From Anaerolineales bacterium UBA6128 (lineage in GTDB: Bacteria > Chloroflexota > Anaerolineae > UBA1429), in assembly GCA_002423325.1 (NCBI GenBank), contig DIVQ01000134.1, positions 1 to 18,253 of the forward strand: 18,253 nt of DNA, given 5' to 3'. The stretch's first letter is position 1; the number at the start of each line of letters is the position of its first letter. Shown piece after piece: positions 1-7,705 of this stretch. Under the pieces are notes generated by a model that saw nothing but the letters and a program-made list of their open reading frames with translations, searched no databases and was not told the origin of the DNA. The position numbers were made by a program, and so were the translations under genes.

Positions 1-18
1 GACGCTCTCGAGAGCGTC
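1..18. repeat. Perfect 18-bp palindrome
   Basis: GACGCTCTCGAGAGCGTC reads the same on both strands. It could fold as a 7-bp stem with a TCGA loop. It lies 57 bases beyond the stop codon of the minus-strand MFS gene, so it could belong to that operon's 3' end or be an operator of a gene outside the window. No T-run follows it on the minus strand within the window, so a classical intrinsic terminator cannot be claimed. The rest of 1-75 shows nothing else recognisable. Confidence 0.6.
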
Positions 19-75
19 GCCCTTGTCTATTGTCGGCAACGCGACTGTGCTGAGTGTGTGCAAGCCGGAATGGGT

Positions 76-1317
76 CTAAGCTTGAACTACGGGCTGCGTC
101 CGCCGGAGAAAGAGTGCGGCCAGGCCCGTGGCCAATAGCATGCCCAAGCCCGCTACGCCGAACGGCAGGCCCGCGCTGCGTTCGAACAGCGCGCCGCCCA
201 CCAACGAGCCCAGAACCATGCCGGCGTTCCACCAGAGGTGGATCCAGCCCAGCACGCGGCCGCGCTCCGGCGGCGCCGTCACCTGCGCGACCATGGAGGG
301 CATGAGGGTCGACTGCGCCCAGGCTGCGGATGCGCCCAGCGTGCCGGACACAAAGATGCCCCAGATCGACCCCGACGAGAGCGCGGTGAGCAGGACGCCG
401 CCTGTCAGCAGGGCATAGGTGAGCAGCACGGGCCATCGGCAGCCAAAGCGATCCGCGGCGCGGCCCGCCACGATCTGGGCGAGGGTGGCTACGATCTGGC
501 TCACGGTAGCATAGAGCGCGATCAGTGCTAATGAAGCGCCGGCGCCGCGTAGCATCAGCGGGATCAAGATCAGGGCCATCCCCCAGTAGAACGTGGGCAG
601 GAAGCGTAGCGCGGCCAGCAGCAGCGAGATGGGACGCGTGGCGATCTCGCGATACCCACGGGGGCGCGCGGCGGCGGTCGCGAGTGCCGGAGCGGTGCGC
701 GAAGGGGGCAGGAACAGACGGTTCACCAGCAGTATAAGGAGTGAAAAGGCCGTGAGCGCGATGGCAAAGGCGCGATAGTTGTTGGCGTGCAACAGCAGCG
801 CAGCCAGTGGACCGGCCAGCGCGCCGCCGAGTGTGTAGCCCCAGTTGTACAGCGCGGTCAGGACGCCGAGTGAGCGCGAATGCGCGTTGTCGAGCAAATA
901 GGTCTGGCTGCCCAGCGTCTGCAGACTGTAGCCGATACCGCTCAGCGCGCAGAGCAGCACGATCAGCCAGGGGGAGGACGCAAAGAACACCAGCCCGGCA
1001 AGCAGCACGATGAGCTGACCGAGCAACAGCGTGCGCTCGCGGCCCAGCGTATCGCTGAGGCTGCCGCCGAGTGCGGCTGCGGCCAGGCCCGTGAGGCGCT
1101 GGGCCGTTGCCAGCCAGGAGATAAAGACGGCCGAGTGGCCCAGGTCAGAGAGGTAAATGGGGAAAAAGGTGCGCTGCGGAGATGACACCATCCCGCCCAT
1201 GAGCTGCAGGGTTAGCAGCACAAGCATGGGACGATCCAGCGCTGGAAGCCAGCCCGCAGCCCGACGCAGCGTGGTCGTCGCTTTGTGCGGATCGTCGCGG
1301 TGTTCAGATGTCAACAC
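76..1317 (-). CDS. MFS transporter
   Basis: This is a 12-helix-type major facilitator permease of the cytoplasmic membrane, about 413 residues long. The first hydrophobic helix begins about 30 residues in. The MFS motif A loop between helices 2 and 3 is visible as GGSLSDTLGRERTLL, followed by alternating hydrophobic segments and short basic loops to a C-terminal RRTQPVVQA tail. The substrate cannot be read from the sequence; sugar or drug efflux are both possible. The start is uncertain. The open frame extends to a TTG at 1350 with no ribosome site. I prefer the GTG at 1317, which has AGGTG upstream and overlaps the preceding gene by 14 bases, as in a translationally coupled operon. It is the last gene of a three-gene minus-strand operon. 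Confidence 0.85.
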   Translation of the reverse strand: MLTSEHRDDPHKATTTLRRAAGWLPALDRPMLVLLTLQLMGGMVSSPQRTFFPIYLSDLGHSAVFISWLATAQRLTGLAAAALGGSLSDTLGRERTLLLGQLIVLLAGLVFFASSPWLIVLLCALSGIGYSLQTLGSQTYLLDNAHSRSLGVLTALYNWGYTLGGALAGPLAALLLHANNYRAFAIALTAFSLLILLVNRLFLPPSRTAPALATAAARPRGYREIATRPISLLLAALRFLPTFYWGMALILIPLMLRGAGASLALIALYATVSQIVATLAQIVAGRAADRFGCRWPVLLTYALLTGGVLLTALSSGSIWGIFVSGTLGASAAWAQSTLMPSMVAQVTAPPERGRVLGWIHLWWNAGMVLGSLVGGALFERSAGLPFGVAGLGMLLATGLAALFLRRTQPVVQA

Positions 1318-2191
1318 CAAGCACCTGACGCACAAGGTAACCGATGCCAAAGCTCAACGCTGCCACGCCAAAACTGATCCCAACGGTTTCGAGAAAGCGT
1401 CGGCGGAAGGGCAGATCCTGCGCCACCGACACGTAAAACGTGAAAAACAGGATCACAAAGAGCGCGTTGAGCAGCGTCCAGGCCAGCGCAAGGAAATAGT
1501 TGCCCGTGAGAAAGTAGGGAAAGATCAGCCAGATGACCGTCAATACGTAGGCGATGCCCGTGTAGAGCGCGGCTCTGCCTGGGCTGCGATCGCCGACCTC
1601 AGATTTGGTGGACAGGTACTCGGATGCAGCCATCGAGAGCGAGGCGGCGATCCCGGTGATCAGGCCCGTCATGCCGATCAGGCGTACGTTGGCAAGGGCC
1701 AGTGTCAGGCCAGCCAGTGCGCCAGTCAGTTCGACCAGGGCGTCGTTCAGGCCCAGCACTACTGAGCCGACGTACTTGAGCATGTCCTCGTCGAGCATGT
1801 CGATAAGCTGGTGCTCGTGATCGTCCTCTTCCTGGGAGATGGCCCTGGCGCCGGGAATGCGGGCGTCGAGGCGACCGTAGGCCACCTGGGCAGCTGCCTC
1901 GCCGCGCTCCATCAGCTTGAGCGCAAAGGTCAGGCCAAGCACGCGCGCCAAAAAGACGTACCAACCCGCCTTGGCGCGACTGGGCGCCTCATCCTTGCCA
2001 GAGAGGCGTTTCCAGGAGTGATAGTGGCGCAGCTCATCTGCACCGATGCGCGCAAGAATGGCGCTGTTGGCGGGGTTCTTGACCATGCTCGCCAACCGCG
2101 TGTAGATCAGGTTCTCGGTGCTCTCGTTGCGCTGAGCAACCGCGAGCGCCTTGCGGGTCTCGGCGTCCATCTCGATCTGTGGAGTGGGCAT
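1304..2191 (-). CDS. Ferritin-like/VIT1-CCC1 fusion membrane protein (MbfA-like)
   Basis: A 295-residue two-part protein. Residues about 12-135 form a rubrerythrin/ferritin-like helical domain with candidate di-iron ligands E26, the E53-x-x-H56 pair, E98 and the E122-x-x-H125 / E126 cluster. Residues about 142-295 are a VIT1/CCC1-type membrane domain with GLNDALVELTGALAGL and SMAASEYLSTKSE, the family's characteristic helix motifs, then three more hydrophobic helices. The same architecture occurs in MbfA of alphaproteobacteria, a membrane-bound ferritin that exports iron. By analogy this one would move Fe2+ or Mn2+ across the cytoplasmic membrane. The frame stays open upstream to 2479, but that part overlaps the preceding gene. 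The ATG at 2191 has AGAGAGGA at good spacing and starts 10 bases after the upstream stop. Confidence 0.88.
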   Translation of the reverse strand: MPTPQIEMDAETRKALAVAQRNESTENLIYTRLASMVKNPANSAILARIGADELRHYHSWKRLSGKDEAPSRAKAGWYVFLARVLGLTFALKLMERGEAAAQVAYGRLDARIPGARAISQEEDDHEHQLIDMLDEDMLKYVGSVVLGLNDALVELTGALAGLTLALANVRLIGMTGLITGIAASLSMAASEYLSTKSEVGDRSPGRAALYTGIAYVLTVIWLIFPYFLTGNYFLALAWTLLNALFVILFFTFYVSVAQDLPFRRRFLETVGISFGVAALSFGIGYLVRQVLGVDI

Positions 2192-2201
2192 CTTGTCCTC
2201 T

Positions 2202-3536
2202 CTATTCCAGACTTCCGGCACCCTGCATGGCGGCCAGTCGGCCATAGTACTCGCGGTCAAAGCGCGCCAGTTCCTCGGGTGTGCGTGTCCAATCATGCGT
2301 CTTGCGCCAGATACGCACATGCGCGTCCAGCGCCCTGTGGATGTGCTCGGTCGAGGGGATGACGGCGTGATAGCCGGGCTCGTTGCTCCACGAACCATAG
2401 TGACACCACATGCCGACGGCGTTGCTGATCTGATGGCCGCTGACGCAGTAGCGCAGGAAGGGGTCCACCTCGACACCAAAGCGGCCGGCCTCGCCGGTCA
2501 GCACATAGTCGGCGTAGGCGTACACGAAGGGCAAGTATACCGCGGCCGTGCCAAAAGGCTCGGTGGAGGAGTGCAGATAGAGGGTGCGCTCGCCCAGCAA
2601 CGCGCGCGCCTCGCGGATGAGTGCGTAGGCCGGGCGAAAGTCATCGCGGTGGCCGCACCATCCGTCAAAGTAGAGGCCATCCACGTCGTACTCGTCGAGC
2701 ACGCGGCGCATCTCGCCCAACAGATCGGGCGCGTTGCAGTACAGCGGGCTCAGGTAGACGATCAGCTCCAGCCCCAGGGCGCGGGTGCGGTCGCGTACGC
2801 GTGCAAACTCGGCGGGATCCGCCGGCACGGGGTGGTCAGTCTCCCACGGCTTGGGATGCACATAGCGTGAGCCGGGCGGATTTTCTGCCCACTCGGGCGC
2901 GTCGGCGGCCCATGCCTCATGCACGGTGAGTATCTGGCAGTGTTGTGCGGCGTCCGCGATGACCGCATCGGTGGGATACGGCGCCTCTGCGCTGCCTTCA
3001 TGCGAGATCGAGCGGTAGAGGCAGCGAGCATCGCGCGGATGGGGCGGATAGACTCCGACCCACAATTCATCCCAGCGGGCAAGGTGCGTCTGGAGTGCCC
3101 AACCCTCGCCGGCGTTGAGGGGCAGCTCGGTCGGGCGTGGAGGGATGCCGTAGAAGCCACAGCCGCCCAGGGGATCGAGCAGCAAGCGGTTTCCGCGTAC
3201 CTCCTGAGCGTACTCGGCCTCGAACTGACCCTGGAAGGCGATGCGGATGTGCTGCTGCGGCGCCAGAACGAGCACCGAGTCGCCCTGCACGGTCAGCCGC
3301 AGGCCGTTGCCCTGCAGCACACAGCGAAACGCGTTTGACTCGGTCAACTGCCAGGGGGCGAGGTGCGCAGGCAGTTCGGCGCGGAACAACTCGCGGTCTG
3401 CGCCGATGCGTTGGCGGACGATCAGCGCGTGGCCAAGCGTCACGAGCGCGCCCGTGGTGGTGACCTGCCAGCCATCGGCCATCGCGTGAACGTCCTCAAT
3501 GCGCATGCCCTTCAGAGCCTGTTCGTGCACTGACAT
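2202..3536 (-). CDS. Putative glycoside-hydrolase-like TIM-barrel protein
   Basis: A 444-residue protein with no signal peptide or membrane segment, so probably cytoplasmic. Residues about 10-170 look like a beta-rich N-terminal domain. Residues about 200-415 look like a (beta/alpha)8 barrel: LGLELIVYLSPLY (254-266) is a strand, YDVDGLYFDGWCGH (283-296) is a typical glycosidase strand-4 motif with D291 as a candidate catalytic acid, and E348 in TGEAGRF lies further on. The pattern resembles alpha-galactosidase-like or uncharacterised GH-type proteins, but I cannot name a CAZy family. The ATG has GGAGG seven bases upstream. It is the first gene of the minus-strand operon, reading away from a promoter at 3642-3671. 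A sugar hydrolase heading an operon with an iron-exporter-like protein is unusual. Confidence 0.7.
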   Translation of the reverse strand: MSVHEQALKGMRIEDVHAMADGWQVTTTGALVTLGHALIVRQRIGADRELFRAELPAHLAPWQLTESNAFRCVLQGNGLRLTVQGDSVLVLAPQQHIRIAFQGQFEAEYAQEVRGNRLLLDPLGGCGFYGIPPRPTELPLNAGEGWALQTHLARWDELWVGVYPPHPRDARCLYRSISHEGSAEAPYPTDAVIADAAQHCQILTVHEAWAADAPEWAENPPGSRYVHPKPWETDHPVPADPAEFARVRDRTRALGLELIVYLSPLYCNAPDLLGEMRRVLDEYDVDGLYFDGWCGHRDDFRPAYALIREARALLGERTLYLHSSTEPFGTAAVYLPFVYAYADYVLTGEAGRFGVEVDPFLRYCVSGHQISNAVGMWCHYGSWSNEPGYHAVIPSTEHIHRALDAHVRIWRKTHDWTRTPEELARFDREYYGRLAAMQGAGSLE

Positions 3537-3641
3537 GGCTGCCTCCAGAGAACCTGGGATTGAGCGGTCGGTCTTGCGTCAGAGCGGCGCTCGTGGCAAG
3601 GCGCGTCGCACGGAAAGCAAAGCCCTGCGTCTACGAGTATC

Positions 3642-3671
3642 ATTGTACCACAGCCGAGAGGCTGGCAGCAA
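3642..3671 (-). promoter_or_regulatory. Sigma-70-like promoter of the 3536-76 operon
   Basis: On the minus strand TTGCTG (3671-3666) is followed after 18 bases by TACAAT (3647-3642), with a TGG extended -10 directly in front. Transcription would start about 115 bases before the ATG at 3536. The -10 is strong and the -35 is weak (3 of 6). Read from the sequence only. Confidence 0.5.
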
Positions 3672-3694
3672 GCGCCGCAAGGGCGCGATCCGTC

Positions 3695-3723
3695 TGGACG
3701 TGGCCGCTCGAGGATGCTAGAAT
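3695..3723 (+). promoter_or_regulatory. Sigma-70-like promoter of the repeat protein/sulfatase-like pair
   Basis: TGGACG (3695-3700), a 17-base spacer, then TAGAAT (3718-3723) preceded by TGC as an extended -10. The expected start is near 3730, giving a leader of about 25 bases before the ATG at 3755. Its -35 is only 23 bases from the -35 of the opposing promoter, so a single regulator could act on both. Confidence 0.55.
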
Positions 3724-3754
3724 CAGGCTACCAGCGTATCTCAGGAGGTGTGAG

Positions 3755-4174
3755 ATGACAGAGAGCCAAGGGTCGAAAGATCAGCAGCAGCAGTCCGGGA
3801 GCGGAGCCGACGAGTGGCGCGAGTTGTTCAGGCAGTTCGACCAGCAGGTGCGGCGCGAGGCGGCGCGTACTGTAGGGGTTGAACCGGACGCCGACTGGCA
3901 GCGTATCGGCAAGCAGGCGGGCGAGGCGACGCGCAAGGGCGCGGCCAAGCTCGTGGGTCTGGACGATGCTGCCACCTGGGAGCAGGTGGGCCAGCATCTG
4001 GAGCAGACGGCGCGCAGCGGCATCGCCAAGGTGGTGGGGAGCACGCCCGATTCGGACTGGCGCGCGATCGGCCAGACGATCGATGACAAGTTGCGCGCCT
4101 TCCTCAGCGACACCTTTGGTCCCAAGCAGCCGCCGCCCAAGGACCATAAGGGGCCCGTCGATCCCTGGGAATAG
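3755..4174 (+). CDS. Small soluble protein of four 27-residue repeats, function unknown
   Basis: 139 residues, highly charged, with no signal peptide or membrane helix. I do not recognise a family. The body is four tandem units of exactly 27 residues. Trp falls at 21, 48, 75 and 102; Arg at 33, 60, 87 and 114; Gly at 41, 68, 95 and 122. A hydrophobic residue lies three after each Trp, and Gly follows it in units 2-4. Each unit would fit one or two amphipathic helices joined by a turn at the (V/F)G step. The N-terminus is a Gln/Ser/Gly-rich tail and the C-terminus a Pro-rich tail ending DPWE. The ATG at 3755 is chosen because CAGGAGGTG lies just upstream; the frame is open to 3560 but without initiation signals. 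A sulfatase-like gene follows after 47 bases, probably in the same transcript. A scaffold, envelope-stress or binding role is possible but not shown. Confidence 0.85.
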   Translation: MTESQGSKDQQQQSGSGADEWRELFRQFDQQVRREAARTVGVEPDADWQRIGKQAGEATRKGAAKLVGLDDAATWEQVGQHLEQTARSGIAKVVGSTPDSDWRAIGQTIDDKLRAFLSDTFGPKQPPPKDHKGPVDPWE

Positions 4175-4221
4175 TGACCGGTATGGCATCGAACCTGCAT
4201 AGCGCGAAGGGAGAGATACAG

Positions 4222-5583
4222 ATGACCGCGATCCCGGTTGTGTTTGTGATTCTGGACTCGTTTCGTCAGGACCACATGCGGGCCTACAACCCGAACTCGC
4301 CCTGTGAGACGCCGCATCTGGACGCCCTGGCGCGCGAGTCGGTGATGCTGGACAACTGCTATCCGGAGGGCCTGCCGACGGTGCCGGTGCGCACGTGCTG
4401 GTTGACCGGCGAGCGCACGCTCGTGCATCGACCCTGGCAGCCACTCACGGCTGAAGATCGCAGTCTGCCCGAGATTCTGTCGGACGAGGGCTATCTGACG
4501 GCCTGCTTTACCGACTGCTACCATTACTTCAAGCCAGGAATGAACCTGCATCGGGGCTTTCGCGTATGGGAGTGGATTCGTGGGCAAGAGTTTGATGCCT
4601 ATCGTTCGGGTCCCCTGCGCAACCTCTCGCTGGATGATCACGTCAAGGACTCTTTCACGCCGCAATGGCGCCGTGTGGTCGAGACGGCGCTCAAGAACGT
4701 GGACGAGTTTCGGACGGCGGAGGACCACTACTGCGCGCGATTGGTAAGGACCGCCGGCAAGTGGCTCCAGGCCAACGACCTGACGGCTCAACCGGTGTTC
4801 CTGTGGGTCGACTCGTTCGATCCGCACGAGCCCTGGACGCCGCCGCCCGAGTTCGACCGCTTTACCGACCCGGGCTATACGGGCAAGCGCGTGGTGCTGC
4901 CGCCCGGCGGCTGGGCGTCGCAACACTTTGACGCCAGTGAGCTGGCGTTCATCCGTGGGCTGTACGCGGGCGAGTGTGCGTACGTTGACCACTATGTCGG
5001 CGTGCTGATGGACGAACTCAAGCGAGCCGGCCTGTACGACCGCGCTCTGATCGTGCTGATGGCCGACCACGGACACCCGTTGGCCGACCACGGCAAGTTC
5101 TTGAAGGGCGGCGATCGGATGTACAGTGAGCTGCTCAAGGTGCCGTGCCTGTTCCGGTTCCCGGGCGGGCGCCACGGCGGCGCGCGGTTGGACGCGTTGG
5201 CCAGTTTCCACGATGTGCTGCCGACCCTGCTGGATGCCGTGGGTCTGGGCAACAATCTGGAGGCGTTGCCGGGCAAGAGTCTGATGCCCTTGATCCGGGG
5301 CGAAGTGAGCGAAGTGCGCCAGGCGGTGATCAGCGGATACCATCAGGCGCCGGATCGCTGCATCCGCGACCGCGTCTGGAGCTACATCAGGCGGCCGGAG
5401 GGCGAGCCGGACGAGCTCTACAACCTGCAGGACGATCCGCTGGAGCGCACGAACCTGATCGATCGCTATCCTGAGGAGGCGCAGCGCCTGGCGGGGATGT
5501 TTGGCTCGCTGTATGCGCTCAAGGGCGTGGCCGTCAAAGGCGTGCAGGGACGCTACGAGTTGGCGCATACGGGGGCCGAATAG
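4222..5583 (+). CDS. Sulfatase-fold hydrolase with Thr in place of the catalytic Cys/Ser
   Basis: A 453-residue alkaline-phosphatase-superfamily protein of the sulfatase branch, with no signal peptide, so probably cytoplasmic. Family features are VFVILDSFRQDH (8-18, metal-binding D12), the loop T53-V-P-V-R57-T-C-W-L-T-G, SFDPHEPW (198-205), MADHGHPLADHGK (280-292, D282/H283) and a C-terminal ELYNLQDDPLERTNL block (399-413) typical of sulfatases. In active type I sulfatases the first loop reads C/S-x-P-x-R, and the Cys or Ser becomes formylglycine. Here that place is T53. Thr cannot become formylglycine, so the enzyme may be a phosphatase, phosphodiesterase or transferase, or inactive; Thr is a nucleophile in the related NPP and phosphonoacetate hydrolase families. 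The ATG at 4222 is chosen for the GGGAGA upstream and because homology begins there. A terminator follows. Confidence 0.85.
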   Translation: MTAIPVVFVILDSFRQDHMRAYNPNSPCETPHLDALARESVMLDNCYPEGLPTVPVRTCWLTGERTLVHRPWQPLTAEDRSLPEILSDEGYLTACFTDCYHYFKPGMNLHRGFRVWEWIRGQEFDAYRSGPLRNLSLDDHVKDSFTPQWRRVVETALKNVDEFRTAEDHYCARLVRTAGKWLQANDLTAQPVFLWVDSFDPHEPWTPPPEFDRFTDPGYTGKRVVLPPGGWASQHFDASELAFIRGLYAGECAYVDHYVGVLMDELKRAGLYDRALIVLMADHGHPLADHGKFLKGGDRMYSELLKVPCLFRFPGGRHGGARLDALASFHDVLPTLLDAVGLGNNLEALPGKSLMPLIRGEVSEVRQAVISGYHQAPDRCIRDRVWSYIRRPEGEPDELYNLQDDPLERTNLIDRYPEEAQRLAGMFGSLYALKGVAVKGVQGRYELAHTGAE

Positions 5584-5596
5584 CAGTTGGGTGTGA

Positions 5597-5624
5597 AAAC
5601 GAGGGCGGGAGACCGCCCTCGTTT
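5597..5624. terminator. Bidirectional intrinsic terminator
   Basis: A perfect 12-bp stem (AAACGAGGGCGG with its complement) closed by a GAGA tetraloop of the stable GNRA type. Reading either way the stem ends in a short T-run (TTT on plus, TTTT on minus). It lies between convergent genes, 13 bases after the sulfatase-like stop and 30 bases from the isomerase-like stop, so it can end both transcripts. Confidence 0.8.
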
Positions 5625-5654
5625 GCGTTTGCCACGTGATCGTCTGCTGCTCGC

Positions 5655-6434
5655 CTATGCGAGCAGTGTTCGCAAAAAGCCCAGTGCGCGCCCGCTCTCG
5701 TCGGCAAAGTCGGCACCCCACAGGCACTCTATCGAGGCCATTCCGGTGTAGCTGATCTCTTTCAGAATAGCGAACAGGCGTGGGAGCGGATAGGTGCCGC
5801 TGCCTGGGAAACGCCGGCCGGTGTCCGCCAAGTGTACGTGCGCCAACCACTGGGGCCCGGTGAGGATGTCGTCTACCGGCTCGGCATCCATCATAAAGTG
5901 ATAGATGTCGGCCAGCACGCGCACGGCCGTGTGGTCCACGTCCCTCGCGAGGCTGACCCCTTCCACATAGCTGTTGATGATATTGCAGTCTTTGGTGTTC
6001 AGCGGCTCGATGGCCACTGTGATATCGCGCTCGATCGCCTCATCGCCAATGATGTTGAACGCGCGCACCAGCTGGCCCCAGGCCAGGGCGTGCGAAAAGC
6101 CGTCGGGGACGCTGCGCGCGCCGCCGCTGCCCACGACGATCACGGTCGCGCCGGCCTCTTGCGCTCGCTGCATTGCACGGCGACTGTAGCGCTGGACGAG
6201 GTCCCAGTCGACATCGGGTCCAGTGATCTTGATCGAGCCTGGCAGGTAGAGGTTAAAGGCGCGCACGGGCGGCTCGAGCGTCAACAGTGTGTCGGCGGTT
6301 GGCGCATACGTCGGGTCATCTTCCAGGGGTATCAGCGTTCCGGAAACACCTAACTCGACATAGTCATAGCCGGGCGCCAACGATGGCACTTGGTCGAGGC
6401 CCATGCACATCCCGATCCTGATCCGTCCATCCAT
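5655..6434 (-). CDS. Sugar phosphate isomerase/epimerase, xylose-isomerase-like TIM barrel
   Basis: 259 residues, cytoplasmic, a normal length for the AP-endonuclease-2 / xylose-isomerase-like superfamily, which holds ketose 3-epimerases, inosose dehydratases and hydroxypyruvate isomerases. Candidate metal ligands in the expected order are E143 (AIEPLN), D176 (ADIYHF), H201 (AHVHLADTGRRFPGSG) and E236 (SIECLWG). The HLADTGRRFPGSG loop is typical of the D-tagatose/D-psicose 3-epimerase-like group. The exact substrate cannot be told. The ATG has a very strong ribosome site (GGAGGAGG, 7 bases). It follows the oxidoreductase gene by 92 bases on the same strand, a pairing common in sugar and inositol catabolic clusters, and probably shares its transcript. 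Confidence 0.88.
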   Translation of the reverse strand: MDGRIRIGMCMGLDQVPSLAPGYDYVELGVSGTLIPLEDDPTYAPTADTLLTLEPPVRAFNLYLPGSIKITGPDVDWDLVQRYSRRAMQRAQEAGATVIVVGSGGARSVPDGFSHALAWGQLVRAFNIIGDEAIERDITVAIEPLNTKDCNIINSYVEGVSLARDVDHTAVRVLADIYHFMMDAEPVDDILTGPQWLAHVHLADTGRRFPGSGTYPLPRLFAILKEISYTGMASIECLWGADFADESGRALGFLRTLLA

Positions 6435-6526
6435 TTTGGACCTCCTCCTGGACCGCCAACGTTGTTTTCAGGGCGCTGAGGCGTCTCCGTTACGGCAATC
6501 GCGGTTGGCCATCGGATCTGCTGCGC

Positions 6527-7609
6527 TCAGCGGAACTTGAGCCACTCGCGCTCTTTGCCCTCGCGCAAGTCGTCGATCAGCCCCATGATGTTGGCCGTGT
6601 CGACCAAATTGCCCCAGCGCGGGGGGTTCTTGGCAAGGTGCGTCTCGGCAAAGTATTGCAGGCATCCGACGTAGCCCTGCAAAAAGATCTGTTTGTTGTA
6701 CAGTTGCCCGAGCGAGAACTCGGGCTCCCAGAGGATGGGTGCCGTGTCATCGGGGCCGATGTAGGAGGCCACGCGGCCTGGTTGGCCCTCGCCACGCGAA
6801 CCGCCCGGGCGGTAGTAGGTCAAGCGCGTGCAATTCTCGACGATGACATTGGCGCCTGTTCCGACGACCTCCAGCCGCTCAAGGGGGCTGGTCGCGGCCT
6901 GGTTGCCGGTCAGGTGCATTGTGCCGATGACGCCGTTGCGGTGGGCAAAACTGATCACGACGTCGCCTGGGCCTTCGACGTCGGTGCGTACGAACGAAAA
7001 GTACTCGGGTTCACCGAAAAGGCGCAGCAAGACAGACATCGGATGCACTATCTCGAACAGAGGCGTCACCTCTTTGGGATCGTTGCGCTTGTTGGCCGGC
7101 CCCAGCACAGAGGGGTAGCGAAAGCTATAGCTGGAAACCTTGCCAAAGGCGGGCGATTTCTTGATCTCTTCCACCTTGAGGTAGGCGGGGGCAAACATCT
7201 TGCGAAAACCGGCAACGAGGTACTTGTGGCTGTCCATGGCCGGCTTGGTCCAGTGCAGTATATCGTTGGCCTCCCAGCAGGGGGGCGTGTCAACCCAGGT
7301 GTGGAAGCCGGCCTGAAGCGTGGCCTTGCCCAACTCGACATAACGCGGCTTGCCCTGCTCGTCGGGTGGGAGCACGATCAGGACGCCGTCCATTTTCTCC
7401 TTGGCGAGCATGGCCTCATGGTTGGGGTAAAAGTGCCGGGCCCCGAACATCCGCGCAACGGCCAATCCGCGTTCGGTGTCGGGATCGGTGAGCGCGACGA
7501 GCTCCAGCGGCGCGTACTGAAAGGAAGGCAGAATGTTGCGCACAGCGTGTTCGCCTGCACCGATAAAGCCGACGCGCAGTTTGTTTTCATACTCAAAGTT
7601 GAGCAGCAT
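6527..7609 (-). CDS. Gfo/Idh/MocA-family oxidoreductase
   Basis: 360 residues. The N-terminal Rossmann fold shows RVGFIGAGEHA (12-22), the NAD(P)-binding glycine motif, and ends its first beta-alpha-beta in ALTDPD. The C-terminal alpha/beta domain (about 130-345) carries the EIVHPM segment (187-191) with the conserved H189. Members oxidise or reduce the hydroxyls of sugars, inositols and amino sugars. The usual E-K-P motif near residue 107 is D107-T-P-P here, so the conserved catalytic Lys is absent; the reaction may differ. The ATG has GGGAGG upstream. It is the first gene of a minus-strand unit with the isomerase and is divergent from the DUF6807 gene, a frequent partner of this family. Confidence 0.9.
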   Translation of the reverse strand: MLLNFEYENKLRVGFIGAGEHAVRNILPSFQYAPLELVALTDPDTERGLAVARMFGARHFYPNHEAMLAKEKMDGVLIVLPPDEQGKPRYVELGKATLQAGFHTWVDTPPCWEANDILHWTKPAMDSHKYLVAGFRKMFAPAYLKVEEIKKSPAFGKVSSYSFRYPSVLGPANKRNDPKEVTPLFEIVHPMSVLLRLFGEPEYFSFVRTDVEGPGDVVISFAHRNGVIGTMHLTGNQAATSPLERLEVVGTGANVIVENCTRLTYYRPGGSRGEGQPGRVASYIGPDDTAPILWEPEFSLGQLYNKQIFLQGYVGCLQYFAETHLAKNPPRWGNLVDTANIMGLIDDLREGKEREWLKFR

Positions 7610-7662
7610 GCAATATGCCTCCCAGGAGATGTGGGCGTATCAAAAGTATGCAGCGCGGACAC

Positions 7663-7691
7663 ACTATGCCGCAAGCACGACCGAATGTCAA
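7663..7691 (-). promoter_or_regulatory. Sigma-70 promoter of the oxidoreductase/isomerase unit
   Basis: On the minus strand a consensus TTGACA (7691-7686) is followed by a 17-base spacer and CATAGT (7668-7663, 4 of 6). This places transcription about 45-50 bases before the ATG at 7609. A direct repeat AAGTCAAGTC overlaps the upstream side of the -35 and could be part of a regulator site. Confidence 0.6.
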
Positions 7692-7705
7692 GTCAAGTCC
7701 GGGGG

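Noticed and set aside
2192..2479. Upstream extension of the ferritin-like/VIT1 protein by 96 residues
   Set aside because: The added part is the end of the preceding gene read in another frame, is Ser/Thr/Arg-rich, and the ATG at 2191 has its own ribosome site.
3781..5850. Long open frame on the minus strand opposite the repeat protein and sulfatase-like gene
   Set aside because: It is an antisense reading of two genes with clear motifs and periodicity. Its protein is low-complexity, rich in Arg, His and Gln, with no family motif, and it runs through the terminator at 5597-5624.
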